Notes: generated from the sequence alone by a model not told the origin. A stretch of 10,524 nt of DNA from an uncultured Collinsella sp. (GCA_900548075.1 URJD01000047.1:1-10524); one strand, 5' to 3'; positions 1 to 6,096 are shown, counted from the stretch's first letter. A program made the numbers and translations.

Positions 1-2
1 CC

Positions 3-989
3 GATGCCAGCTCGAACATCGTGAGCGTGCTTGGCTTTAAGCTGGCGGGCAAGCCAGCAGACCCCGAGCATCCTTACGGTCATGGCCGCTACGAGTATCT
101 CTCGGGCCTGGTTGTGGCGGCGCTCGTGCTGCTTATTGGCATCGAACTGGTGAAGTCCTCGGTGGAGCGTATCGTCAACCCGGAGCCTGTCGAGTTCTCG
201 CTTGCCCTGGTGGCAGTCCTGGCACTTTCGATGGTTGTAAAGCTGTGGATGGCGGCCCTCAACCAAAAGCTCGGTGACCGCATTGAGTCCGAGACGTTGC
301 ATGCGACCGCTCAGGATTCCAAAAACGATGTCCTAGCCACGGGCGCCGTGCTGGCGTGCGCGATTGTTTCCCAGGTGACGCATATCAATCTTGACGCATG
401 GGTCGGCCTTGCCGTTGGCGCCTATATCGGCTGGAGCGGTTTTGAGCTCATCCAGGATACGGTGAGCCCGCTTTTGGGCCAGGCGCCCGATCCCAAGCTG
501 GTCAAACATATCCGAGACAAGATCATGAGCTACCCCGGCGTTTTGGGCGTCCACGACCTTATGGTTCACGATTACGGTCCGGGCAGGAAGTTTGCAAGTG
601 CGCACGCCGAGATGGCGGCCGAGGCCAGCCCGCTGGAAAGTCACGACACGCTCGATAACATCGAGCAGTCGTTTAGGGTCGAAGACGGCATGATTGTCAC
701 GCTCCATTATGACCCCATCGTGACCGACGATCCCAAGGTGGCGAGCATGCGTTTACGCATCAATGCCATGGCCCAACAGATCGATAGCCGCCTTTCAATT
801 CACGATTTGCGCTGTGTGCCGGGTCCTACGCACACCAACGTGATCTTTGACTGCGTGCGTCCCTCGGATCTGCAGATGAGTGCCGAAGACGTAAAACACG
901 CGCTGGCACAACGGGTCGAATCGGAATATCCCAAGTCGATTGCCAAGATTACGATCGACGAAGACTACGTAGGCCATACCCACGAGTAG
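3..989 (+). CDS. CDF-family divalent metal cation exporter, 5' end outside window (partial)
   Basis: This is the 3' part of a cation diffusion facilitator, a membrane antiporter that exports divalent metal ions. The reading frame is open to the window edge, and in-frame codons from position 3 encode DASSNIVSVLGFKLAGKPAD. That matches the end of CDF helix 2 and the following loop, so the true start is upstream and the GTG at 21 is internal. Numbering from that GTG, HPYGHGRYEY (residues 17-26) is the conserved loop, and hydrophobic helices lie near 28-45, 59-80, 104-120 and 125-140. A DxxxD motif (D99, D103) occupies the helix-5 metal site. The dimerisation domain starts near residue 158. It is followed by about 100 more residues with HDLRCVPGPTHTN, a second cytoplasmic segment found in some CDF proteins. 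Zinc-type CDFs usually have HxxxD at this site, so manganese is a plausible substrate by inference. The family call is secure; the substrate is not. Confidence 0.9.
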   Translation, partial: DASSNIVSVLGFKLAGKPADPEHPYGHGRYEYLSGLVVAALVLLIGIELVKSSVERIVNPEPVEFSLALVAVLALSMVVKLWMAALNQKLGDRIESETLHATAQDSKNDVLATGAVLACAIVSQVTHINLDAWVGLAVGAYIGWSGFELIQDTVSPLLGQAPDPKLVKHIRDKIMSYPGVLGVHDLMVHDYGPGRKFASAHAEMAAEASPLESHDTLDNIEQSFRVEDGMIVTLHYDPIVTDDPKVASMRLRINAMAQQIDSRLSIHDLRCVPGPTHTNVIFDCVRPSDLQMSAEDVKHALAQRVESEYPKSIAKITIDEDYVGHTHE

Positions 990-1028
990 GGCTGCGCCGG
1001 TAAAGCAGGTTATGCAGAAGGGGAGAGC

Positions 1029-1649
1029 ATGAAGAAACTGTATCTACTCCGCCACGGTCAGACGGAGTTCAACGTCAAAAAGCTGGTCCAGGGCCGCTGC
1101 GATTCACCGCTGACCGACCTTGGCCGTCAGCAAGCCGGGATGGCAGCCGCGTGGCTCAAAGCCCACAACGTCGTTCCCGACAAAGTGGTCTCCTCCCCTT
1201 TGGGCCGAGCCATGGCCACGGCAAGCCTCGTCGCAACCGAGCTTCTCGGCGCAGACGCTGACGTTGAGCCCTGCGAAGGCATTATCGAGCGCTGCTACGG
1301 CACCTTCGAAGAGGGCCCGCACGACGCGCTGCCCACCGACGTCTGGGATCCAGGCGAGGACTTAATCCTATTCGGAGGAGAAGGAAGCCAGGCGCTGCAA
1401 GAACGTATGGTGGACGCTCTCACCAATATCATGGGCTCCGAGGGCATCGAAACCCTTCTAGCAGTAAGCCACGGCAGCGCCAGCCGCCAATTCATCAAAG
1501 CCGCCGCCCCAGCAGACTTCAAACTCCCAATCAAACTCCCCAACTGCGCCATCATGATCTTCGATTTCGATGAGGCGCGAGAAGAGGACGATACGCCCCA
1601 ATGCAAGTTTACCTTGCAGCAAATTGTGGACCCCCAACAAAGTCATTAG
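1029..1649 (+). CDS. Histidine phosphatase family protein (phosphoglycerate mutase-like)
   Basis: This 206-aa protein belongs to the histidine phosphatase superfamily (branch 1, GpmB/CobC-like), whose members remove phosphate from small molecules through a phospho-histidine intermediate. The N-terminal KLYLLRHGQTEFN carries the RHG motif (R8, H9, G10; H9 is the expected nucleophile). SSPLGRAMATA supplies the second phosphate-binding arginine (R60). ERCYGTFEE supplies the acidic proton donor (E87 region), and AVSHGSASRQF supplies the second catalytic histidine (H148). All key residues are present and the length is normal. The ATG is preceded by a purine-rich AGGGGAGAG at 1019-1027. It lies 39 nt after the CDF stop, so the two could be co-transcribed. 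The substrate cannot be read from sequence: sugar phosphates, phosphoglycerate or a cobalamin intermediate are all possible, and there are no neighbouring pathway genes to decide. The last part uses noticeably more CCA, CTC and AAA codons than the ribosomal genes. Confidence 0.88.
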   Translation: MKKLYLLRHGQTEFNVKKLVQGRCDSPLTDLGRQQAGMAAAWLKAHNVVPDKVVSSPLGRAMATASLVATELLGADADVEPCEGIIERCYGTFEEGPHDALPTDVWDPGEDLILFGGEGSQALQERMVDALTNIMGSEGIETLLAVSHGSASRQFIKAAAPADFKLPIKLPNCAIMIFDFDEAREEDDTPQCKFTLQQIVDPQQSH

Positions 1650-1684
1650 CCTGAGCGAGCAAGGTTTAGCAGACATCAACGTGG

Positions 1685-1849
1685 CGTTCCCAGTGTGCGG
1701 CGGAGGGGGCGGGCCTGAGACATATTAAGGTTGTCGCGAGTTCCGCACGAACAGGAGAGCACTTAATGTGCTCTCCGTCGTGAGCAGGACTGTAGAGCAG
1801 CAACCTTAATATGTCTCAGGCCCGCCCCCTCCGCCGCACACTGGGAACG
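1685..1849. repeat. Perfect 49-bp inverted repeat around a 67-nt core
   Basis: Arms 1685-1733 and 1801-1849 are exact reverse complements over 49 nt, checked base by base. The outer arm ends read CGTTCCCAGTGTGCGG and the inner ends read CATATTAAGGTTG on the left arm. The middle of the arm is very GC-rich (CGGAGGGGGCGGGCC). The core 1734-1800 contains a second, smaller hairpin. No run of T follows either arm, so this is not a standard intrinsic terminator. I see no clear target-site duplication and no transposase gene. It lies between the phosphatase gene and the ribosomal cluster. Possible identities are a miniature transposon-like element, an invertible segment, a long double-stranded RNA processing site, or a fold-back assembly artefact. 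Confidence 0.9.
1746..1782 (+). other. Nested hairpin in the core, enclosing a possible 5-codon ORF
   Basis: GGAGAGCAC (1754-1762) pairs with GTGCTCTCC (1768-1776) across the loop TTAAT. CACGA (1746-1750) pairs with TCGTG (1778-1782) outside it. On the + strand the stem contains AGGAGA followed by ATG at 1766 and a five-codon frame (Met-Cys-Ser-Pro-Ser-stop, 1766-1783). The initiation region GGAGAGCACTTAATG closely resembles those of rplD (GGAGAACACTTAAATG) and rpsS (GGAGAAAGCACTTATG). Whether it is translated is unknown. Confidence 0.5.
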
Positions 1850-1898
1850 TGTCACGCACTTTACCTGCGTAAACAATGTGAGTGAAATATGAATCTCG

Positions 1899-1925
1899 AT
1901 GGATACGCCCGCAGCCGTGTATACT
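1899..1925 (+). promoter_or_regulatory. Promoter-like box upstream of rplC (shared with rplB)
   Basis: The box starts ATGGATACGCCCG at 1899-1911 and continues to TATACT at 1920-1925, a good -10 candidate. There is no TTGACA at the normal 16-18 nt spacing. TGGATA at 1900-1905 lies 14 nt before the -10. A 26-nt block (1899-1924) recurs at 3764-3789 ahead of rplB with 23 identities. The repeated position upstream of two ribosomal transcription blocks supports a promoter or a factor-binding site. If TATACT is the -10, transcription would start near 1932, giving a leader of roughly 177 nt. Confidence 0.5.
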
Positions 1926-1931
1926 AGACAG

Positions 1932-2108
1932 CTGTGTGTAACCAGGGGAGTATTCTGGCTGGACAAAATGCCTGCTTAATAGGGTTGTCAGGTAGTCCGG
2001 GCGAAATACAAGGCTGGGGAGCACGTCGTGTAAGTAGTGGTCCTCTAGGGGCGTACGCTCGGTGGTGTACGCATTGTCCCAAGACCACGCGAGAGTTGGG
2101 ATCATATC
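1932..2108 (+). promoter_or_regulatory. Structured untranslated leader of rplC
   Basis: This stretch has no convincing gene and can fold. The strongest structure is nested: GTGGTC (2037-2042) with GACCAC (2083-2088), GGG (2048-2050) with CCC (2078-2080), and GCGTAC (2051-2056) with GTACGC (2067-2072) around a 10-nt loop. Upstream, GGAC and CCTG near 1961-1973 can pair with CAGG and GTCC near 1989-1998. In Escherichia coli the S10 operon leader is bound by L4 for autoregulation. A similar role here is only an inference, because the fold is not one I recognise. The leader ends just before a weak start site. Confidence 0.45.
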
Positions 2109-2729
2109 TTGATCAGCATGATTCTCGGCCGCAAGATTGGCATGACCCAGGTTTGGGACGAGGACGACAACGTCGTTCCCGTCACGGTCATCCAGGCTGG
2201 CCCCTGCGCTGTCTCGCAGGTTAAAACTCAGGCAACCGACGGCTATGACGCCGTCCAGATCGGTTTCGGCGACATCAAGGCCAAGAACGTGAACAAGCCC
2301 ATGGCTGGTCACTTCGCCAAGGCTGGCGTCGAGCCTGTCCGCTTCCTTCGTGAGGTCCGCGTCGAGAACGGCGAGGAGCACAAGGTCGGCGAGGTCGTCA
2401 CCGTCGCTGATTTCGCTGATGTCGAGAAGGTCGACGTCATCGGTACCTCCAAGGGTAAGGGCTTCCAGGGTCGCATCAAGCGCTGGGGTCAGCGCCGCGG
2501 TCCTATGACGCATGGTTCTCACTTCCAGCGTCACCCCGGTTCTATCGGTCAGTGCGCCTATCCTGCGCGCGTCCTCAAGGGCGTCAAGATGGCCGGTCAC
2601 ATGGGTAACGAGCGCGTTACCGTCAAGAACCTTTCCGTTGTCCGCATCGATGCCGAGCAGAACCTCATCTTGGTCAAGGGCGCTGTCCCGGGTGCCAAGA
2701 ATGGTCTCGTCGCCATCCGTATGGCCTAA
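2109..2729 (+). CDS. rplC: 50S ribosomal protein L3
   Basis: L3 is a primary 23S rRNA-binding protein whose long loop reaches toward the peptidyl transferase centre. The family is clear from ILGRKIGMTQVW near the N-terminus, KGKGFQGRIKRWGQRRGP (residues 115-132), THGSHFQRHPGSIGQ (134-148), KMAGHMGNERVTV and the ending LVKGAVPGAKNG. It is 206 aa from a TTG at 2109. That start leaves four residues before ILGRK, as in Bacillus subtilis L3. The alternative is the ATG at 2118 (203 aa). Neither has a strong Shine-Dalgarno site: GGGA at 2098-2101 suits the TTG, and nothing suits the ATG. An in-frame stop at 2046 limits the start upstream. It is the first gene of the cluster here, with rpsJ, the usual gene in front, absent. 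rplD follows after 46 nt with its own strong ribosome-binding site. Confidence 0.96.
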   Translation: MISMILGRKIGMTQVWDEDDNVVPVTVIQAGPCAVSQVKTQATDGYDAVQIGFGDIKAKNVNKPMAGHFAKAGVEPVRFLREVRVENGEEHKVGEVVTVADFADVEKVDVIGTSKGKGFQGRIKRWGQRRGPMTHGSHFQRHPGSIGQCAYPARVLKGVKMAGHMGNERVTVKNLSVVRIDAEQNLILVKGAVPGAKNGLVAIRMA

Positions 2730-2775
2730 GGGCCCAGCCCATTTAGCCCAGCGTCATACCAAGGAGAACACTTAA

Positions 2776-3402
2776 ATGGCAAAGTTTGAAGTAAAGAACA
2801 GCGAGGGCAAGAAGGTCGCCGAGGCCGAGCTCGCCGCTGAGGTGTACGGCATCGAGCCGAACATCCACGTTATGCACCACATCGTCAAGTGCCAGATGGC
2901 CTCTTGGCGTCAGGGCACCCAGTCTGCTAAGGGTCGCTCTGAGGTTTCCGGTGGCGGCAAGAAGCCTTGGCGTCAGAAGGGCACCGGCCGTGCCCGCCAG
3001 GGTTCCATCCGTGCTGCCCAGTGGCGTCACGGTGGCGTTGTCTTCGCCCCCAAGCCCCGTTCCTACGCTAAGCGTATGAACAACAAGGAGGTCAAGCTGG
3101 CTATGCGCTCCGCGCTGTCCGCCAAGCTGGCCGATGGCGAGCTCGTGCTCGTCGACGACTACGGCTTCGAGAAGCCTTCCACCAAGGCTGCCGTCGCCAT
3201 GCTCAAGGCTCTCGGCCTTGAGGGCAAGCGTCTGACCATCATCGTTCGCGATGAGGACGTCAACGCCTACCTGTCGTTCCGCAACATTCCCAAGACGTTC
3301 ATCATCACTGCCGACGAGGCCAACACCTACGATCTCGTCAACAACAACGCTGTGCTGATGCCCGCCGACATCGCCGCTCACTTCGGGGAGGTGCTTGCAT
3401 AA
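2776..3402 (+). CDS. rplD: 50S ribosomal protein L4
   Basis: L4 binds 23S rRNA early in assembly, and its extended loop lines the peptide exit tunnel. The protein has 208 aa, normal for the family. The tunnel-loop signature KKPWRQKGTGRARQGS lies at residues 62-77 and is followed by QWRHGGVVFAPKPRSYAKRMN. The C-terminal globular part (VLVDDYGFEKPSTKAAVAML, then the NIPKTFIITADEANTYDLVN region) is complete. AAGGAGAA at 2761-2768 sits 7 nt before the ATG. In E. coli L4 also represses its own operon by binding the S10 leader. The leader before rplC is where such a site would be expected, but this is not shown. rplW starts at the base after the stop codon, so translation is probably coupled. Confidence 0.97.
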   Translation: MAKFEVKNSEGKKVAEAELAAEVYGIEPNIHVMHHIVKCQMASWRQGTQSAKGRSEVSGGGKKPWRQKGTGRARQGSIRAAQWRHGGVVFAPKPRSYAKRMNNKEVKLAMRSALSAKLADGELVLVDDYGFEKPSTKAAVAMLKALGLEGKRLTIIVRDEDVNAYLSFRNIPKTFIITADEANTYDLVNNNAVLMPADIAAHFGEVLA

Positions 3403-3690
3403 ATGACCGCCCACGAGATCATCATCCGTCCGATCGTGTCCGAGCGTTCCTTCTCCGGCATGGAGCTGAACAAGTACACGTTCGAGGTCGCCAAGGATGC
3501 TAACAAGTATCAGATCAAGGACGCTGTCGAGGAGATCTTCGGCGTCAAGGTCGTTCGCGTGAACACCCTGACGGTCAAGCCCAAGACCAAGCGCGTGCGC
3601 TATGTCGCCGGCAAGACCCGTTCTTGGAAGAAGGCCATCGTTACGCTGGCCGAGGGCGACACCATCGAGGTCTTTGGCAACCAGGCCTAA
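3403..3690 (+). CDS. rplW: 50S ribosomal protein L23
   Basis: L23 sits at the exit of the peptide tunnel and is the docking site for trigger factor and the signal recognition particle. The 95-aa product has the family N-terminus IIIRPIVSERS (residues 6-16), the central NKYQIKDAVEEIFGVKVVRV, and the signature NTLTVKPKTKRVR (54-66). Its ATG directly follows the rplD stop codon, and GGGGAGG at 3386-3392 inside the end of rplD is the ribosome-binding site. In many bacteria rplB follows within a few bases, whereas here a 179-nt gap follows the stop. rplW therefore closes the first transcription block of the cluster, or is separated from the next by an internal promoter. Confidence 0.97.
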   Translation: MTAHEIIIRPIVSERSFSGMELNKYTFEVAKDANKYQIKDAVEEIFGVKVVRVNTLTVKPKTKRVRYVAGKTRSWKKAIVTLAEGDTIEVFGNQA

Positions 3691-3708
3691 GACTCGCTGC
3701 TGTTGAGT

Positions 3709-3744
3709 GAGCTCATGCCTCCCAAATAGGGGAGGCGGGAGCTC
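3709..3744 (+). promoter_or_regulatory. Hairpin between rplW and rplB (possible attenuator)
   Basis: GAGCTC (3709-3714) pairs with GAGCTC (3739-3744). Inside it GCCTCCC (3717-3723) pairs with GGGAGGC (3730-3736) around the loop AAATAG. The stem is strong, but only TTT, three bases past a purine run, follows it, so it is at best a weak intrinsic terminator. It could be an attenuator, a processing site or an mRNA stabiliser. A further short dyad, CGGGCGT (3752-3758) with ACGCCCG (3770-3776), lies just downstream and encloses TATAAA. Confidence 0.5.
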
Positions 3745-3763
3745 AAGGTTTCGGGCGTATAAA

Positions 3764-3790
3764 ATGGACACGCCCGGAACCGTGTATACG
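3764..3790 (+). promoter_or_regulatory. Promoter-like box upstream of rplB (shared with rplC)
   Basis: This block starts ATGGACACGCCCG at 3764 and ends with CCGTGTATAC at 3780-3789. It matches the block at 1899-1924 at 23 of 26 positions. TATACG at 3785-3790 would be the -10 and TGGACA at 3765-3770 resembles a -35, but the 14-nt spacing is short. It lies 80 nt before the rplB start in an otherwise unexplained gap. An internal promoter for the rplB-rpsQ block is the simplest reading. Confidence 0.48.
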
Positions 3791-3869
3791 TCCGGTGTCA
3801 TCGCACCCGAGGCAGAACCTCGAATCCCTGTCTGCGATGGCTAACGGATTCCTATTGAAAGGGATTGTA

Positions 3870-4700
3870 ATGGCTGTAAAGCACCTTAAGCCGACCTCCG
3901 CTGGTAGGCGTTGGCAGACGATCTCCGATTTCTCTGAGATCACCTGCACCAAGCCCGAGAAGTCTCTTCTCGAGCCCCTGCCCAAGAAGGCCGGTCGTAA
4001 CAACAACGGCCGCATCACCACCCGCCACCAGGGCGGCGGCGTGAAGCGTCGTTACCGCGTGATCGACTTCAAGCGCAACAAGGACGGCGTGCCCGCCAAG
4101 GTTGCCACGATCGAGTACGATCCGAACCGTTCCGCCCGCATCGCTCTGCTGCACTACGCTGACGGTGAGAAGCGCTACATCCTGGCCCCCAAGGGCCTCG
4201 AGGTCGGTCAGACCATCATGTCCGGTTCTGACGCCGACATCAAGCCGGGCAACGCTTTGCCCCTCGCCGACATCCCCGTCGGTACGCTCATCCACGCCGT
4301 CGAGTTCCAGCCGGGCAAGGGCGCCGCTATCGCCCGTTCCGCCGGTAACTCCTGCCAGCTGATGGGTAAGGAGGGCAAGTACGCTATCGTCCGTATGCCT
4401 TCCTCCGAGATGCGCCGCATCCTCGTTACCTGCCGCGCCACCGTCGGTGAGGTCGGCAACGCCGATCACGCCAACATCGTCATCGGCAAGGCCGGCCGTA
4501 AGCGTCACATGAACGTGCGCCCGACCGTCCGCGGTACCGTCATGAACCCTGTCGACCACCCGCACGGCGGTGGCGAGGGCAAGAACCACACCTCTGGTCG
4601 TCCCTCTGTTACCCCCTGGGGTAAGCCGACGAAGGGCCTTCGTACGCGCAAGAAGAAGAAGGTCTCGAACCAGCACATCATTCGTCGCCGTAAGAAGTAA
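3870..4700 (+). CDS. rplB: 50S ribosomal protein L2
   Basis: L2 is needed for joining of the subunits and for peptidyl transferase activity, and contacts 23S rRNA near the catalytic centre. The chosen ATG gives 276 aa, the usual length. It starts MAVKHLKPTSAGRRWQ and has GAAAGGGA at 3857-3864 as the ribosome-binding site. RNNNGRITTRHQGGGVKRRY (residues 43-62) is the N-terminal rRNA-binding segment. GKAGRKRHMNVRPTVRG and VMNPVDHPHGGGEGK (224-238) form the C-terminal signature, including the histidine (H230) matching the functionally important residue near 229-230 of E. coli L2. The lysine- and arginine-rich tail is complete. The reading frame is open back to 3795, but those codons have no family similarity and overlap the promoter region, so the longer start is rejected. 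Confidence 0.97.
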   Translation: MAVKHLKPTSAGRRWQTISDFSEITCTKPEKSLLEPLPKKAGRNNNGRITTRHQGGGVKRRYRVIDFKRNKDGVPAKVATIEYDPNRSARIALLHYADGEKRYILAPKGLEVGQTIMSGSDADIKPGNALPLADIPVGTLIHAVEFQPGKGAAIARSAGNSCQLMGKEGKYAIVRMPSSEMRRILVTCRATVGEVGNADHANIVIGKAGRKRHMNVRPTVRGTVMNPVDHPHGGGEGKNHTSGRPSVTPWGKPTKGLRTRKKKKVSNQHIIRRRKK

Positions 4701-4732
4701 TTTCGGATACCGAGTTTTAGGAGAAAGCACTT

Positions 4733-4993
4733 ATGAGCAGAAGTCTCAAAAAGGGCCCGTTCGTGGAGACTCGCCTTCTCTCGCGTATCACCGCGATGAA
4801 CGAGGCTGGCAAGAAGGACGTCGTGAAGACCTGGTCCCGCGCGTCCACCATCTTCCCCGAGATGGTTGGTCACACCATCGCCGTCCACGACGGCCGCAAG
4901 CATGTGCCCGTGTATGTTACCGAGTCCATGGTTGGTCACAAGCTCGGCGAGTTCGCGCCGACTCGTACGTTCCGTGGCCACAAGGCCAAATAG
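4733..4993 (+). CDS. rpsS: 30S ribosomal protein S19
   Basis: S19 lies in the head of the small subunit beside S13 and contacts 16S rRNA near the A-site finger. The 86-aa protein starts MSRSLKKGPFVE, the standard family start. It carries the long signature from SRASTIFPEMVGHTIAV (residues 35-51) through VHDGRKHVPVYVTESMVGHK to LGEFAPTRTFRGH at the C-terminus. It is a little shorter than the roughly 92 aa of many homologues, ending soon after the signature, which is normal variation. AGGAGA about 10 nt upstream is the ribosome-binding site. It lies 32 nt after rplB and 14 nt before rplV, in canonical order. Confidence 0.97.
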   Translation: MSRSLKKGPFVETRLLSRITAMNEAGKKDVVKTWSRASTIFPEMVGHTIAVHDGRKHVPVYVTESMVGHKLGEFAPTRTFRGHKAK

Positions 4994-5007
4994 GGGGTTA
5001 ACCGTAA

Positions 5008-5379
5008 ATGGCAACTAAGTCTATTGAAACTGAGGCCACCGAGGTTCGCGCCGTCGCTAAGTACGTGCGTGTTTCCCCCAGCAAGGCCCGCCTGGTGGTC
5101 GATCTGATCCGCCGCAAGCCTGTCGCTCAGGCCTTCGACATCCTCCACTTCTGCGACCGCGCCGTCGCCGTGGATGTCGAGAAGGTTCTCCGTTCCGCCG
5201 TTGCGAACGCCGAGAACAACAACGGTCTGCGTGCCGACAACCTGGTTGTCGCCGCTGCCTATGTTGACGAGGGTCCGACGCTTAAGCGCATCCGTCCCCG
5301 CGCCAAGGGTTCCGCTTCTCGCATTCTGAAGCGCACTTCCCACATCACCGTCGTCGTTGCTCCTCGAAAGGAGGCGTAA
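5008..5379 (+). CDS. rplV: 50S ribosomal protein L22
   Basis: L22 contacts all domains of 23S rRNA, and its long beta-hairpin lines the exit tunnel where macrolides bind. The 123-aa product has VRAVAKYVRVSPSKARLVVD (residues 13-32), VLRSAVANAENNNGLRADNL (60-79), and the hairpin region VDEGPTLKRIRPRAKGSASR (86-105) followed by ILKRTSHITVVV. The first 10-12 residues (MATKSIETEATE) are a short acidic extension before the conserved core. The ribosome-binding site is weak: only a GGGGGTT run at 4994-5000 immediately past the rpsS stop. Expression may rely on coupling with rpsS. I see no change in the hairpin that would clearly suggest macrolide resistance. Confidence 0.96.
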   Translation: MATKSIETEATEVRAVAKYVRVSPSKARLVVDLIRRKPVAQAFDILHFCDRAVAVDVEKVLRSAVANAENNNGLRADNLVVAAAYVDEGPTLKRIRPRAKGSASRILKRTSHITVVVAPRKEA

Positions 5380-5385
5380 AGCTGT

Positions 5386-6096
5386 ATGGGTCAGAAAGTC
5401 TACCCCACCGGCTTCCGTCTTGGCATCACCGAGAACTGGCGCTCCCGCTGGTTCGCAGAGAAGGATTACGCTAAGACCCTCGGTAACGATCTCGAGATCC
5501 GCAAGTACCTCGAGAAGCGTCTTTCCCGCGCAGCTGTCTCCCGCGTCGAGATCGAGCGCGCTGGCGACAAGGTGAAGGTCATCATCCTCACCGCTCGCCC
5601 CGGCGTTGTCATCGGTAAGAAGGGTGCCGAGATCGATACCCTCCGCACCGAGCTCGAGAAGGTCGCTGGCGTCTCCAAGGGCCAGCTCTCCGTCGACGTT
5701 GTCGAGATCAAGCGCCCCGAGCTCGACGCCAACCTCGTTGCTCAGTCCATCGCTGAGCAGCTCGAGGGCCGCGTTGCCTTCCGTCGCGCTATGCGCAAGG
5801 CTGTCCAGTCCGCCCGCAAGGCCGGCGCCAAGGGCATCCGTATCCAGTGCTCCGGTCGTCTCGGCGGTGCCGAGATGGGCCGTCGTGAGTGGTACCGTGA
5901 GGGTCGCGTGCCTCTGCACACCCTCCGTGCCAAGATCGACTATGGCACGGCTGTCGCCAGCACCACCATGGGCGCTTGCGGCGTGAAGGTCTGGATCTAC
6001 CTGGGCGAGAAGCTCCCGGGCCAGCCTGTTCCCAACCCTGCACTCGAGGGCTCTTCCCGTCCTCGTCGTCGTAACTCCGAGAGGAGGGGTCAGTAG
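5386..6096 (+). CDS. rpsC: 30S ribosomal protein S3
   Basis: S3 forms part of the mRNA entry channel and helicase site of the small subunit. The 236-aa protein starts MGQKVYPTGFRLGI, the standard family start. It contains a type-2 KH RNA-binding domain with GVVIGKKGAEID (GxxG loop at residues 77-80). The C-terminal domain signature is GRLGGAEMGRREWYREGRVP (157-176) followed by LHTLRAKIDYG. The tail after residue 218 is basic (SSRPRRRNSERRGQ). AAAGGAGG at 5367-5374 inside the end of rplV serves as ribosome-binding site, and the start is 6 nt after the rplV stop. Its stop codon overlaps the next start by one base (TAGTG at 6094-6098). Confidence 0.97.
   Translation: MGQKVYPTGFRLGITENWRSRWFAEKDYAKTLGNDLEIRKYLEKRLSRAAVSRVEIERAGDKVKVIILTARPGVVIGKKGAEIDTLRTELEKVAGVSKGQLSVDVVEIKRPELDANLVAQSIAEQLEGRVAFRRAMRKAVQSARKAGAKGIRIQCSGRLGGAEMGRREWYREGRVPLHTLRAKIDYGTAVASTTMGACGVKVWIYLGEKLPGQPVPNPALEGSSRPRRRNSERRGQ

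Noticed and set aside
1685..1849. Reading the 49-bp inverted repeat as an intrinsic terminator for the phosphatase gene
   Set aside because: No U-tract follows the outer arms or the inner stem, and the loop is far longer than in intrinsic terminators.
1934..2224. Plus-strand open frame across the rplC leader
   Set aside because: It overlaps the start of rplC in another frame, has no convincing ribosome-binding site and resembles no protein I know. The leader is better explained as folded RNA.
1806..2600. Minus-strand open frame opposite rplC and its leader
   Set aside because: Mostly antisense to rplC, and it runs into one arm of the 49-bp inverted repeat. There is no family resemblance.
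2743..3801. Long open frame on the minus strand opposite rplD and rplW (352 codons)
   Set aside because: It is antisense to well-identified ribosomal genes and its translation is low-complexity (Leu, Gly, Asp, Val rich). It is explained by codon bias of the + strand genes.
3795..3869. Upstream-extended start for L2
   Set aside because: The extra 25 residues lack similarity to L2, and the region lies directly after the promoter-like box. The ATG at 3870 gives the standard N-terminus and has a ribosome-binding site.
3852..5919. Minus-strand open frames opposite rplB and rpsS-rpsC (292 and 327 codons)
   Set aside because: Same reason: repetitive Leu/Asp/Gly/Thr translation, antisense to highly conserved genes, no ribosome-binding site.
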